64,000 nucleotides of DNA from Moraxella sp. K1664 (GTDB taxonomy: Bacteria; Pseudomonadota; Gammaproteobacteria; Pseudomonadales; Moraxellaceae). The notes beneath the pieces were generated by a model, which was given only the letters and a program-made list of their open reading frames with translations, was not told the origin of the DNA and ran no database searches. Both the position numbers and the translations under genes were made by a program. The stretch lies in contig NZ_CP155576.1 of assembly GCF_039693965.1 (NCBI RefSeq), positions 620,001 through 684,000 of the forward strand. Direction: 5' to 3'. Positions 53,244 through 62,280 of the stretch are shown here, piece by piece (the first letter of the stretch is position 1; every line of letters begins with the position of its first letter).

Positions 53244-54002
53244 CTTATCATCAGCAATCTGTTTATTAGGCTTAACAATCATTCTTGCCACGACAAGCCC
53301 CAATTCAAACAAAATACACATGGGTATGGCAAGCATGAGCATACTTGCCCCGTCAGGCGGTGTGATGATTGCCGAGACAAAAAAACAGCCCACAATGATA
53401 TATCGGCGTTTGTCGGCAAGCTGTTCAGGCGTTACGATACGCATGAGCACGAGTAGCATGGTCGCCACAGGTATCTCAAACATGAGACCGAACACCAAAA
53501 ACAGCTTGATGACAAAATCCAAATAACTCTCAATGTCAGTCATCGGCAGGACGTTGTCAGGAGCGAACAGGACGAGAAATTTTAGGGCAGGCACCAGCAC
53601 CACAAAATACGCAAACGCCATGCCCACATAAAACAGCACAATGGCGGACAGTAACAGTGGCACAACTGCCCGTTTTTCGTGCTTATATAGGGCAGGCGAG
53701 ACAAAACCCCAAATCTGGGCGATGATAAACGGCACACAGATAAATAACGCCACAAAAAACGCCAATTTTATCGGGGCTAAAAAGCCAGAAGCCACTTGGG
53801 TTGCGATGATACTGGCGTTATGGGGCAGTAGAGCGACAAGCGGACTTGAAATCAAGTCATACAAGGGGCGACTAAAATACATGAGCGGTAAAAACACGAC
53901 AAGCACCGCCACCGCCATGCGAATAAAACGGGTTCTTAGCTCGGCAAAATGTGCCATGAGTGGCATATCGCCGTCCGTGCTGTGTTTGTCTAAATCACTC
54001 AC
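53238..54002 (-). CDS. tatC: Twin-arginine translocase subunit TatC
   Basis: A 254-residue membrane protein with six spans. MAHFAELRTRFIR (about 15-27) is the conserved N-terminal motif that receives twin-arginine signal peptides. FVSPALYKHEKRAVVPLL (about 105) is the other signature, containing the key Glu. TatC with TatB forms the receptor for folded precursor proteins. It overlaps tatB by 4 bases (ATGA-type). Confidence 0.95.
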   Translation of the reverse strand: MSDLDKHSTDGDMPLMAHFAELRTRFIRMAVAVLVVFLPLMYFSRPLYDLISSPLVALLPHNASIIATQVASGFLAPIKLAFFVALFICVPFIIAQIWGFVSPALYKHEKRAVVPLLLSAIVLFYVGMAFAYFVVLVPALKFLVLFAPDNVLPMTDIESYLDFVIKLFLVFGLMFEIPVATMLLVLMRIVTPEQLADKRRYIIVGCFFVSAIITPPDGASMLMLAIPMCILFELGLVVARMIVKPNKQIADDKV

Positions 54003-54523
54003 ACGCCCCCCTGATATAAGAGTTTGTCGGCTTTATAATTGGGTAAAAACGGGGCGGGGGGCAGACGGCGTTTTTTGTCATAATCGCCCAATAAAAAAAA
54101 GCGATAAGTTAAAGGTAAGGTGTCGTATCGGGGGGTATTTGCTTGGGGGTTTATGCTTTTTGTGTCGGTGTTTTGAGCATCTTGCTTGGCGTCTTGAATT
54201 TCTTGCCAATTATCCAAAATCGCACTTTGATTGGTGCGTGCCATTTGGTCGGTTTGGCGGATTTTGGCTTGTAACTCCTGCATTTGGGCTTTCATCTTGG
54301 CTTCGGACGCACGAATCTCATCAATCTCCGCTTTTAGGGCGTTTTGTACTTCGGTGAGTTCAAGCTCGCTCACCAGCTCACTTTGTAGGCGTGCCGACAT
54401 ACGGCGAAAATTACCGTACCATTTGCCAAGCGTGCGTGCGGTGATGATGAGTTTTTCAGGGCCCAAGATGATGAGTGCGATGACCCCAAACAGCCCAAGC
54501 TCAAATAAGCCCAGATTAAACAT
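53999..54523 (-). CDS. tatB: Twin-arginine translocase subunit TatB
   Basis: A 174-residue protein. One N-terminal membrane span (about 4-21, LGLFELGLFGVIALIILGPEKL) with the conserved Glu and Gly-Pro hinge, an amphipathic helix and a long coiled region (about 60-105). The C-terminus is polar and Arg/Lys-rich. Length fits TatB rather than TatA. Confidence 0.92.
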   Translation of the reverse strand: MFNLGLFELGLFGVIALIILGPEKLIITARTLGKWYGNFRRMSARLQSELVSELELTEVQNALKAEIDEIRASEAKMKAQMQELQAKIRQTDQMARTNQSAILDNWQEIQDAKQDAQNTDTKSINPQANTPRYDTLPLTYRFFLLGDYDKKRRLPPAPFLPNYKADKLLYQGGV

Positions 54524-54529
54524 AGCCTA

Positions 54530-54751
54530 TCAGACCGTCTCGTCTTTTTTGACCTTAATCTCTTCTACTTTAACGTCTTGGGTGTCATCGGCTTGGGTGA
54601 GTTTGGGCTTGTCGTCTTCTTTGACCGCATCTTTAAAGCCCTTAACGGCAGAACCTAAGTCTTTGCCTGCGTTTTTAAGTTTACTCGTGCCAAACACGAT
54701 GACCACCACCACCAATAAAATCAGCCAATGTGTGATAGAAAATCCGCCCAT
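54530..54751 (-). CDS. tatA: Twin-arginine translocase subunit TatA
   Basis: A 73-residue protein with one span (about 7-22), the [24 protein letters not shown] amphipathic helix and an acidic tail. It polymerises to form the Tat pore. It lies between hisIE and tatB on one transcript. Confidence 0.94.
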   Translation of the reverse strand: MGGFSITHWLILLVVVVIVFGTSKLKNAGKDLGSAVKGFKDAVKEDDKPKLTQADDTQDVKVEEIKVKKDETV

Positions 54752-54812
54752 GATATTACCCTTTTAAATTTAAAAAATTAGTCTAACATAAAATTTTGAC
54801 AAAATGATGAAA

Positions 54813-55601
54813 TCAGCCCTTTGGCGTGCGTGCATTTTTCTCATCAATACCCGACAAACCAAATCGTCTTGCCAGCTCGGTCAAGACATCATCGCCCGAT
54901 AGCCCCAACTGGTGTAACGCCACAAGGCTATGAAACCACATATCCGCCACTTCATAGACCACGTCCGCTTTGGCGTGTTCGTCATTGTCGCCTGTGGCAC
55001 GCACAAGCTGTAATTCTTTGGCGGAGATAATCGCTTCGGTCGTCTCTTCGCCCACTTTTTCTAGGATTTTATTCAGCCCTTTGTGGTATAGGCTTGACAC
55101 ATAAGAGCTGTCTTTGTCGGCAGTTTTTCGCTCATCTAAGATGCGGTCAAGCTCGCCAATGACTTTGCTATTATCTAGCTTAATCAGCGTATGCGGTGCG
55201 TCCACTTTTACCGCATCACCATAAATCTCACTAGGGTCTTTAATAACCTTATCCACCGCCACCCAATCAAGGCTCGCCACGTCCAATTTTTCAAAAAAAC
55301 AGCTCGTCCGCCCCGTGTGGCACGCAACCCCCCCAATCTGCGTGATGATAAGCACAATCACATCTCTATCGCAATCGGTGCGAATCTCATGAACGATTTG
55401 AGTGTGTCCGCTACTCTCGCCCTTGTGCCAAATCTTGCCACGAGAGCGACTAAAATACACCGCCGTGCCTGTCTCTACCGTCAGGCGTAAACTTTCGGCA
55501 TTTTGCCATGCCATCATCAAAATTTGCCCCGTGGCGTGGTCTTGGGCGATGGCGGGAATCAGCCCATCGGCGTTAAATGTTAAATCATCAAGCCAGCTCA
55601 T
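54813..55601 (-). CDS. hisIE: Histidine biosynthesis bifunctional protein HisIE
   Basis: A 262-residue fusion of phosphoribosyl-AMP cyclohydrolase (HisI, about 1-125) and phosphoribosyl-ATP pyrophosphatase (HisE, about 135-235), steps 3 and 2 of histidine synthesis. HisI shows [16 protein letters not shown] and the zinc ligands in [25 protein letters not shown]. HisE shows [18 protein letters not shown] and [12 protein letters not shown]. Of three successive ATG codons the third (55601) has the best distance from AGGAG. The start region lies in a 17-bp inverted repeat. Confidence 0.93.
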   Translation of the reverse strand: MSWLDDLTFNADGLIPAIAQDHATGQILMMAWQNAESLRLTVETGTAVYFSRSRGKIWHKGESSGHTQIVHEIRTDCDRDVIVLIITQIGGVACHTGRTSCFFEKLDVASLDWVAVDKVIKDPSEIYGDAVKVDAPHTLIKLDNSKVIGELDRILDERKTADKDSSYVSSLYHKGLNKILEKVGEETTEAIISAKELQLVRATGDNDEHAKADVVYEVADMWFHSLVALHQLGLSGDDVLTELARRFGLSGIDEKNARTPKG

Positions 55602-55648
55602 CATCATCTCCTATTTTGGGATATTTTATCACAAAATAGGAGATGATG
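55602..55648 (-). promoter_or_regulatory. 17-bp perfect inverted repeat over the hisIE ribosome binding site
   Basis: CATCATCTCCTATTTTG (55602-55618) and its exact complement at 55632-55648 are separated by 13 bases. On the hisIE message the 3' arm includes AGGAG and the first two ATG codons, so a folded leader would hide the start site. It may also help end the upstream gene, whose stop is 2 bases away. Confidence 0.6.
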
Positions 55649-55649
55649 G

Positions 55650-56150
55650 TTAATCCGTCTTATCGTGCGATGATGATTTCAAATTTTTAATCACAAACAC
55701 CACCGCCACTAGCACGCACGACACCGACAGGGCAAAATACAAAGTTTCAAGCGTTGCCCCATATTCCACCGCTTGCTCCAAAAACATCACGGTCAAAATC
55801 AGCACCGCCACTTGCATGAGTATACTTTTTAAATCATGAAAATCGTGAATGTGTAGCACCTTTAAAAAACGAGAATCCACCATTTCTTTTTTGCAAATAA
55901 AAAATTGGTACAAGGCAATACTGGTAATTTGAAACACCAAGGCAATCAGCCCAATATCAAGCACCTTTAAGAGCGTTACCGCCAACTGTTTGCCTGATTT
56001 GGCGGTATCAGGCACCGCCATCACAAAGGATAGGCACAGATGAAACAAAATGTTGAGCGACATGATATAGAGTATGACAGATGATAAAAATGAAGTAAAA
56101 ACAATCACATACACCAAAAATCGGCTATTTTGAAATAAAGAATTTATCAT
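55650..56150 (-). CDS. UPF0114/YqhA-like membrane protein
   Basis: A 166-residue protein with four predicted membrane spans (about 10-30, 58-82, 105-125, 133-152). The layout (FLENxRF-like opening, DIGLIALVFQIT, and HDFHDLKSILMQVAVLILTVMFLEQ) resembles the YqhA/UPF0114 family. Function unknown. It overlaps the DUF4105 gene by 4 bases and continues the same minus-strand transcript towards hisIE. Confidence 0.65.
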   Translation of the reverse strand: MINSLFQNSRFLVYVIVFTSFLSSVILYIMSLNILFHLCLSFVMAVPDTAKSGKQLAVTLLKVLDIGLIALVFQITSIALYQFFICKKEMVDSRFLKVLHIHDFHDLKSILMQVAVLILTVMFLEQAVEYGATLETLYFALSVSCVLVAVVFVIKNLKSSSHDKTD

Positions 56151-57097
56151 CTCTCCCCCTGTGTTGGTAGCCCTTGCCTTATCAATCTTGAAAACTCATC
56201 GCTGTCCATATCAGTTTTTATCAAATGCCCCACATACGGATTGGCGTGTGCCATCGCTCGCCATTCATCAGCCGTATAACGAGTATCAATCGCCTTTTCA
56301 TCAAGCAAATATTCGGGCAACAAGCCTGCCAATAACGCCCGATAGTCAATCGGTATCGGCTCAATTTGTGCCATCATATCAAAAATGAGCGTGCTACAAT
56401 TACTAATTAAGGTGTTATACCAACGGGCTTCGTGGTTGAGACTCTCGCCTTTTTGTAAATAAAGCAAAAACAGCTCACGCACGCTTTCTTTTGATAAATC
56501 AACAGGATAAATGTACACATCTTCGCCACGCACGTTGGTGCGACTGTATATCAAATCCTTCTCATCGCCCACCACAAGCCCAAGCTCAAACTGGCGAAAA
56601 AATCCCCCAATCGCCGAAAAACTCTCATGTGACTCTTTACGAATTTCAATAGAAAAGCTGAGTTTCTCGCCATTTTTAAAGCCAAAACTTGCCATGGTGT
56701 GTACGATTTTATCCAAGCCCCAATCTGAAATAATCAGCTCAAAAGTTTCTAGCTCTTGCAGGTTATACTGGCGAGTTTCCCAATTTATCTCATAATTGTC
56801 TTTATCATACCAACGAAAATTTCGCACATTGTGCAGGGTAACGATATCGCCTTGCTTTTCGTATTGAATGATTTTGGCGACTTCATCATGCCAAATGCGG
56901 TCATTTTTTGCGTCCATGCCAAAATACCACCCAAGCCCCACACCAAAGCAGACAAGATACACCGCCAAATCCGTCCGCCGTCTAAAAATCGCCCGAGTGA
57001 TAAAAAAGCCCGTTAAACTCATTGCCAAACACGCCCAAAACACCATAAAAACTTGCGTACCCAGCTCGCCAAAGGGCTTATGCACCCATAACGCCAT
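56147..57097 (-). CDS. DUF4105 membrane-anchored protein (possibly the main part of a frameshifted gene)
   Basis: A 316-residue protein with the DUF4105 features FFRQFELGLVVGDEKDLIYSRTNVRGEDVYIYPV (about 165-198) and RWYNTLISNCSTLIF (about 243), where the Asn-Cys resembles a papain-like nucleophile. Two membrane spans lie near the start. The ATG at 57097 overlaps the TGA of a 50-codon frame upstream (TGATG). Alternatively both belong to one gene broken at a run of five A (57106-57110 on the plus strand); one more base there would give a continuous hydrophobic stretch VAVFWLLMALWVHKPFG. Confidence 0.75.
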   Translation of the reverse strand: MALWVHKPFGELGTQVFMVFWACLAMSLTGFFITRAIFRRRTDLAVYLVCFGVGLGWYFGMDAKNDRIWHDEVAKIIQYEKQGDIVTLHNVRNFRWYDKDNYEINWETRQYNLQELETFELIISDWGLDKIVHTMASFGFKNGEKLSFSIEIRKESHESFSAIGGFFRQFELGLVVGDEKDLIYSRTNVRGEDVYIYPVDLSKESVRELFLLYLQKGESLNHEARWYNTLISNCSTLIFDMMAQIEPIPIDYRALLAGLLPEYLLDEKAIDTRYTADEWRAMAHANPYVGHLIKTDMDSDEFSRLIRQGLPTQGER

Positions 57098-57249
57098 CAG
57101 TAGCCAAAAACTGCCACCCCAACAAAGAGCGTAAAGGCAATGGAGATGAGCCACACAAAAGCACGGGTTACAAAAAAGCGAGCGATAAACCGCTGAACGG
57201 CAGGGGGCAGAGCCTTGATAAGGGCGTTTTTGGGAAGTTGGTTAGTCAT
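57097..57249 (-). CDS. 50-residue single-span protein or N-terminal piece of the DUF4105 protein
   Basis: The frame starts TNQLPKNALIKALPPAVQRF after Met, carries one membrane span (VWLISIAFTLFVGVAVFGY) and stops at the ATG of the DUF4105 gene. No good ribosome binding site is visible. Continuity of hydrophobic sequence into the DUF4105 frame suggests that these were one open reading frame. It could also be a small separate protein with coupled translation. Confidence 0.45.
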   Translation of the reverse strand: MTNQLPKNALIKALPPAVQRFIARFFVTRAFVWLISIAFTLFVGVAVFGY

Positions 57250-57305
57250 GATTTTGGCGGATAAAAAAGGGGTATTATAAAGCAAATGCCTTATAAAATA
57301 TACCG

Positions 57306-60300
57306 CTATCCGCCCATGTCTTGTCTTTTTAGATGCACAATCGGCAACACAATCCTAGTCTCATTATCGCTATCCGCCTTTTGCCAAAGTACCACAAAAT
57401 TCACGCTCGCCCCAGTTATCTGATAGCCCCGATGCAGATAGCCTTGCAATCGCTCTTTAAATGAATTGGAAAAGACAACAATCCGATTGCCTTGCTCATC
57501 ACAACAGCCCCAAGTAAATTTTTGGGTAAATACTTGTAAAGTCGTCCCTGCTCGCAAAGGGCGAATATGCGTTGCATATTCATAAAACTTATCCAAATAC
57601 ACATCTTTATGATTAAGGTACAGAGCAAGCTCTCGCTCGTTGGAGCTATTGCCTTGATAGTTTTGCCAATAGACATTGTGCTTGGGCAACAGTTCAAGCA
57701 GTTTTTGTTGATTGGAGAGTACCACAAGGTCGGACTTGGCACGAGAAAACGCCACATAAAATTCTCGTTTTTTGGTATCGTCTAGTTCATCATTTTGGGT
57801 GTTTTTATCCTTTCTGGCATTTTTATCAATCAATACAAACACATGGTCAAATTCACGCCCTTTGGCTTTGTGAATGGTTGAAAGCATCACCACGCCATTT
57901 TCGGCATGATAAAAATCTTCCAAATGCGACTCATGGATAAACATCCGCCAATCAGAGACGTATTTGCGTTCGGGTTGGGCGGTCTCAAACGAGCGGATGA
58001 TGTTGTGTAGTAATGGTAAATGGCGACTGGTTGCAAGATACTCATCCGCTTGCTGTCTGGCGGTTTGCCATACGTCATCATCTATCACAACCTGCTCAGG
58101 CGTGAGTGCCAAATAATACTCAAACACACGCACTTCTAACAAATCACGCACCGCAAAACCTTGATTGCTTTGTATAAGTTTGTGGGGAATATCCGCCCGC
58201 CCAAGCTGTCCTGCCAGCCAAATCGCTTCTTCGTTGGTTTGGGTAAGTACCGCCACCGACCGCTTGCTGTCATAGGCTTCACGTACTTGTGCGAGTAGGT
58301 ATGCCGACACATCGCCTGTAAAATCCACCACCGACACACGCCCCACATCGGTACTGACCGCTTTGACTTCTTGGGTTTTTAGGCGTTCTGTGATGTGCTT
58401 GGCAAAACCATTACAAAACTCCACAATACGAACCGCGCTGCGATAATTATCCACCAAATCATACGATGTCGCCCCAAAATCACGCAAAAAGCGGTGCATG
58501 TATTTAGGGCTTGCCCCTGAAAACTCATAAATCGTTTGGTCGTCATCGCCCACCACAATCACTCTCATGTCTTCGTTTTGGATTATGAGCGTCCGCACCA
58601 GTTCAAACTGCTCTTCATTCATGTCTTGAGCTTCGTCAATGACCAGTACCGTTTTGGCAATGCGATTGGGTTCAACTTCGCCATTTTTAATCTTAACGGT
58701 CGCATCACGCACGACATTTTGGGCATTTTGTAAATCGCCCACACGTCCAAGCAAATCAAAGCAGTACGCATGAAAGGTTTTGATTTCTATATAACTTGCC
58801 GAATTGCCCATGATTTCAAACAGCCGTGCTTTAAACTCATGCACCGCTGAACGAGAAAAAGTCAGCATTAGCAGTCCTTCGTGCTTGACATCTTCTAATT
58901 GATACAAAGACGCAAGTTTATGCACCAGCACCCGTGTTTTGCCACTACCAGGGGAGGCGAACACCACAATGACACGGCTTTTGTCATCTTGGATAATCCG
59001 TAACTGCTGTGGCGACAAATTGCCAAACCACTTCTCAAAACGACTGGCGGTGATGTTGCGTTTTAGGGCAGACCTTTCATCTTTATCAAAATATTTTTGT
59101 AAAAATTCTTGATAATCCAGTCCAAAATAATCATTCACAAAGCCCATTGCCCCCTTTTCATCGGCAAGCATGAGATTGGCGTATTTGCCCACGATGTGAA
59201 TCTGCTCTTTGCGAGTGTCATAATAATTGGCAAGTTTTTTATAATCGTCTAGCGTGTACTGCTTGCGTCCGTCTTTTTCTAGGCGAGAGATGAAAAGGCG
59301 TTGATGCAGCACCAAAAATCCGCCTTCAATTTTTAACACGTCCATTTTTACCAAATAAAACAGCACGTCTTCGATGTCATCAAGGCTGACCGAGCCGAAC
59401 AATCCACCGTCAAAGGCGTTTTTTAATTCGCCCACCGAAAAATGCACTTCTAGCCAGTCGCCATGAGACGCTTTGCCTGAATTTTTTGCCAAATCCGACA
59501 CATACCGCACCACAAAATCCGCCAATTCTGCCTTGCGTGTCAGTAGCTCTTTGAGTGTATCTGTGTCGTACTTTAACACAAGCCCCATGTCGCCATGACT
59601 GTCATCATCACGCCCAAGCCAGTTTTTGATTTTCCAAAAATTGATGAGTGTTTTGATGTTTTTGGGCGTGGCATCTGTCAGATATTGCTGAACGTTTTGG
59701 GTAAATTCTTTAAACGACCAGTTCGGTTCATACTCACCAAATGCGTCAAGCATGGCTTTTTCGGTATTGATAAAGCGGTTTAGTTTGGCGATGTTGTCGC
59801 CTGTACGGGTGTTTTTGCCGATAAAGGCTTGTAAATCCTGCTGGTCGGCTAGGATACTCTCTTGCCTTAGCCATGTGATAATCCGCACCACTCGCCCTGT
59901 TTCTAGCCCCAGCACGTCCGCCAAATAGTCCACCCGAGATTCGCCGTCTTCATCGGTCATTTGTTGGCGTTTGTGCGAAAACAGCTTTTTGACAATCCGC
60001 ACGGCGTGCATTTTTTCATCAGGGTGAATGAGCGTGGATGCATTGATTTTGTCTATCGCTTCCATGGCGTTTTTGCTAAGAATGCTTGTAGCAAACACAC
60101 GGGGCATATTTTGCCCACGTTTGATGTAACCTGCGTCTTCTAATGCCGAAATGGCGGTTTTGACACGGGTTTCTATGTCGTCAGGGTGTAAGTCATTCCA
60201 ACCTGCTTGTCTGGCAATTTGTAAGGCGGATTCGCAAATTTGTGGACGTGTACCGCACATCTCTTTTATTGCACGCCAAATTTGCTTGATTTCATTGACC

Positions 60301-62132
60301 GAGATTTTGGTTTGGTTTAGTAGGGTAAAGTGCTTATCCAAATCGTCTGATGCGTTAAACAATACATAACAATCCGCCAAAATCTTCTCATCACGCCCCG
60401 CCCGTCCTGCTTCTTGAACATAATTTTCCAAAGAATCCGAGATGTCATAATGCACCACAAGCCCCACATTGGGCTTATCCACGCCCATGCCAAAGGCGGA
60501 CGTGGCGACCATGATTTGAGCTTCGTCCGCTTTAAAGGCATTTTGATTGTGGATTTTGTCATCGGCATTCATTTTGCCATGATAAGCCAAAGCAGAAAAA
60601 CCGTCTTTTTGCAGATGTTCGCTCAAAGAAATGGTGCGTTTGGTGCGAGAGACATAGACAATCGTGGGGCAGTTGTGCGTTTCAATCAAACTGCGTAAGG
60701 CTTGGTATTTTTCATCTTCGTTTGGTTTGGCGATGACTTGATAATGCAGATTTTTGCGAGCGACAGGGGCGATAAAGCGTGTGAGTGTGAGCCCGAGCTC
60801 TTTTTTAAAATAAGCACAAATATCTTCGATGACTTGGATTTTGGCGGTGGCGGTAAAGCATGAGACAGGGATTGGGGTATCTAGCTGTTTTTTATGCCAC
60901 AGCGTGCGGATAAATTCGCCAATATACAAATAATCCACCCGAAAATCCTGCCCCCATGCCGAAAAACAGTGGGCTTCATCAATGACAAACCGAGCGATGT
61001 TTCTGCCGAGCAACAACTTTTCTATGGTACGTGAACGCAAGCTCTCAGGCGAGATGTAGAGCAGGTTTGCCGCGCCGTCTTGGACACGTTCCACCGCTTT
61101 TTGGCGTTCAATGGGATTTAGCAAGCCGTTAATCGTTACCGCTTCGCTAATGCCTTTTTGTTCCAAATTATCCACTTGGTCTTTCATGAGCGATTGTAAG
61201 GGCGAGATGACCACCGTCAAGGCTTTGGCACGCTCGCCTGCGATGAGTGCAGGCACTTGGAACGTTACCGACTTGCCACCGCCTGTGGGAAACACCGCCA
61301 ACAGCGACCCGCCTGCAATGGCACATTCAGCAGTCTGTTGCTGTAAGGGCTTGCCGTCATAACTGCGAAAGGTTGGATAATCAAAGTAGCGATTTAAGCC
61401 CTTGACTGCGTCCAGCTCATGTTGGCAATAGGCACAGCCTTGGCAAGGCGTGGCACACAACTCAATCAAAATCATCTCAATCTTGGGGTATTGGTGTTGT
61501 AGCCACACAGGCGTGATAGAGTAGCGACTTTGGGCATGAATGAGTGATAGAGCATATGCCAGCTCCACAGGGTGCTGACTGATGAGCGTATCTAGTGGGG
61601 CATTTTGGCAAATTTTTGACCCAAAAGTCGTGCCAATAAGTGTGGATAACTCTTCGTGAATGTCTTCAAATTTTATCCACTCAAAAAACGCCCCAAACCC
61701 TGCCTTTTGATGTAAAAGCCGATAAAAAATACGCCCCACGTCAATGGGCAGTTTGCCAAAAGCATGGGCTAACTCGTCCAAAAGCTCTTGGGTGATTTTA
61801 CAGTCATTTAGAGGATTGTTGGAGTCTTCAAACTGGGCTTTGTAGTCTTTATTCAATGCGTGATAAGGACGAGCAGGGAACAATAGGGGCGATAATAACA
61901 ACGTATCAATGATGTGCTTGTCTGTTTTGCCAATGGCGGTCAAATCGCTTTTTAGATACCCAAAATCATGTGCCAAAAAGTTATGCCCACACAGGTATTT
62001 GGTAGGCTTGATAAGTTGTATCAGCTCGCTTGGGCGGTTTTGATGAAAATCATGCTTATCATAAATCGCCCCAATATCCACAATGCGATTTTTGCTATCA
62101 ATTTCCAAGTCAATAAAAGCAATGTCTGTCAT
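57306..62132 (-). CDS. Giant exonuclease-RecQ-UvrD helicase fusion
   Basis: A 1608-residue protein. Residues 1-130 resemble a DnaQ-like exonuclease (FIDLEID at about 6, CGHNFLAHDFGYL at about 50). A Cys cluster CQGCAYC (about 232) precedes a RecQ helicase: Walker A VFPTGGGKS (about 280), DEAH with CFSAWGQDFR (about 385), and motif VI QEAGRAGRD (about 575). A winged-helix region follows. From about residue 1040 there is a complete UvrD-like helicase: ASPGSGKTRVL (about 1060), DEAQDMNEEQ (about 1166), GDDDQTIYEFSGA (about 1195), TIHKAKGREFDH (about 1418) and YVAFSRAKS (about 1462). Both helicases appear catalytically complete. Repair, recombination or defence roles are possible. Confidence 0.85.
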   Translation of the reverse strand: MTDIAFIDLEIDSKNRIVDIGAIYDKHDFHQNRPSELIQLIKPTKYLCGHNFLAHDFGYLKSDLTAIGKTDKHIIDTLLLSPLLFPARPYHALNKDYKAQFEDSNNPLNDCKITQELLDELAHAFGKLPIDVGRIFYRLLHQKAGFGAFFEWIKFEDIHEELSTLIGTTFGSKICQNAPLDTLISQHPVELAYALSLIHAQSRYSITPVWLQHQYPKIEMILIELCATPCQGCAYCQHELDAVKGLNRYFDYPTFRSYDGKPLQQQTAECAIAGGSLLAVFPTGGGKSVTFQVPALIAGERAKALTVVISPLQSLMKDQVDNLEQKGISEAVTINGLLNPIERQKAVERVQDGAANLLYISPESLRSRTIEKLLLGRNIARFVIDEAHCFSAWGQDFRVDYLYIGEFIRTLWHKKQLDTPIPVSCFTATAKIQVIEDICAYFKKELGLTLTRFIAPVARKNLHYQVIAKPNEDEKYQALRSLIETHNCPTIVYVSRTKRTISLSEHLQKDGFSALAYHGKMNADDKIHNQNAFKADEAQIMVATSAFGMGVDKPNVGLVVHYDISDSLENYVQEAGRAGRDEKILADCYVLFNASDDLDKHFTLLNQTKISVNEIKQIWRAIKEMCGTRPQICESALQIARQAGWNDLHPDDIETRVKTAISALEDAGYIKRGQNMPRVFATSILSKNAMEAIDKINASTLIHPDEKMHAVRIVKKLFSHKRQQMTDEDGESRVDYLADVLGLETGRVVRIITWLRQESILADQQDLQAFIGKNTRTGDNIAKLNRFINTEKAMLDAFGEYEPNWSFKEFTQNVQQYLTDATPKNIKTLINFWKIKNWLGRDDDSHGDMGLVLKYDTDTLKELLTRKAELADFVVRYVSDLAKNSGKASHGDWLEVHFSVGELKNAFDGGLFGSVSLDDIEDVLFYLVKMDVLKIEGGFLVLHQRLFISRLEKDGRKQYTLDDYKKLANYYDTRKEQIHIVGKYANLMLADEKGAMGFVNDYFGLDYQEFLQKYFDKDERSALKRNITASRFEKWFGNLSPQQLRIIQDDKSRVIVVFASPGSGKTRVLVHKLASLYQLEDVKHEGLLMLTFSRSAVHEFKARLFEIMGNSASYIEIKTFHAYCFDLLGRVGDLQNAQNVVRDATVKIKNGEVEPNRIAKTVLVIDEAQDMNEEQFELVRTLIIQNEDMRVIVVGDDDQTIYEFSGASPKYMHRFLRDFGATSYDLVDNYRSAVRIVEFCNGFAKHITERLKTQEVKAVSTDVGRVSVVDFTGDVSAYLLAQVREAYDSKRSVAVLTQTNEEAIWLAGQLGRADIPHKLIQSNQGFAVRDLLEVRVFEYYLALTPEQVVIDDDVWQTARQQADEYLATSRHLPLLHNIIRSFETAQPERKYVSDWRMFIHESHLEDFYHAENGVVMLSTIHKAKGREFDHVFVLIDKNARKDKNTQNDELDDTKKREFYVAFSRAKSDLVVLSNQQKLLELLPKHNVYWQNYQGNSSNERELALYLNHKDVYLDKFYEYATHIRPLRAGTTLQVFTQKFTWGCCDEQGNRIVVFSNSFKERLQGYLHRGYQITGASVNFVVLWQKADSDNETRIVLPIVHLKRQDMGG

Positions 62133-62280
62133 GGTCTGCTCCGTTTTTTGGGGTATGATAGCAGGTTTTTTGAGCTTTCAAAAGTTCAATTTGCTTACCA
62201 TAAACAGCCCAAACTTCCTTGCCCCCACCGCCCAAACGTGCCATAATAACCATTCACACCACCACAATTAAGGACAACCC

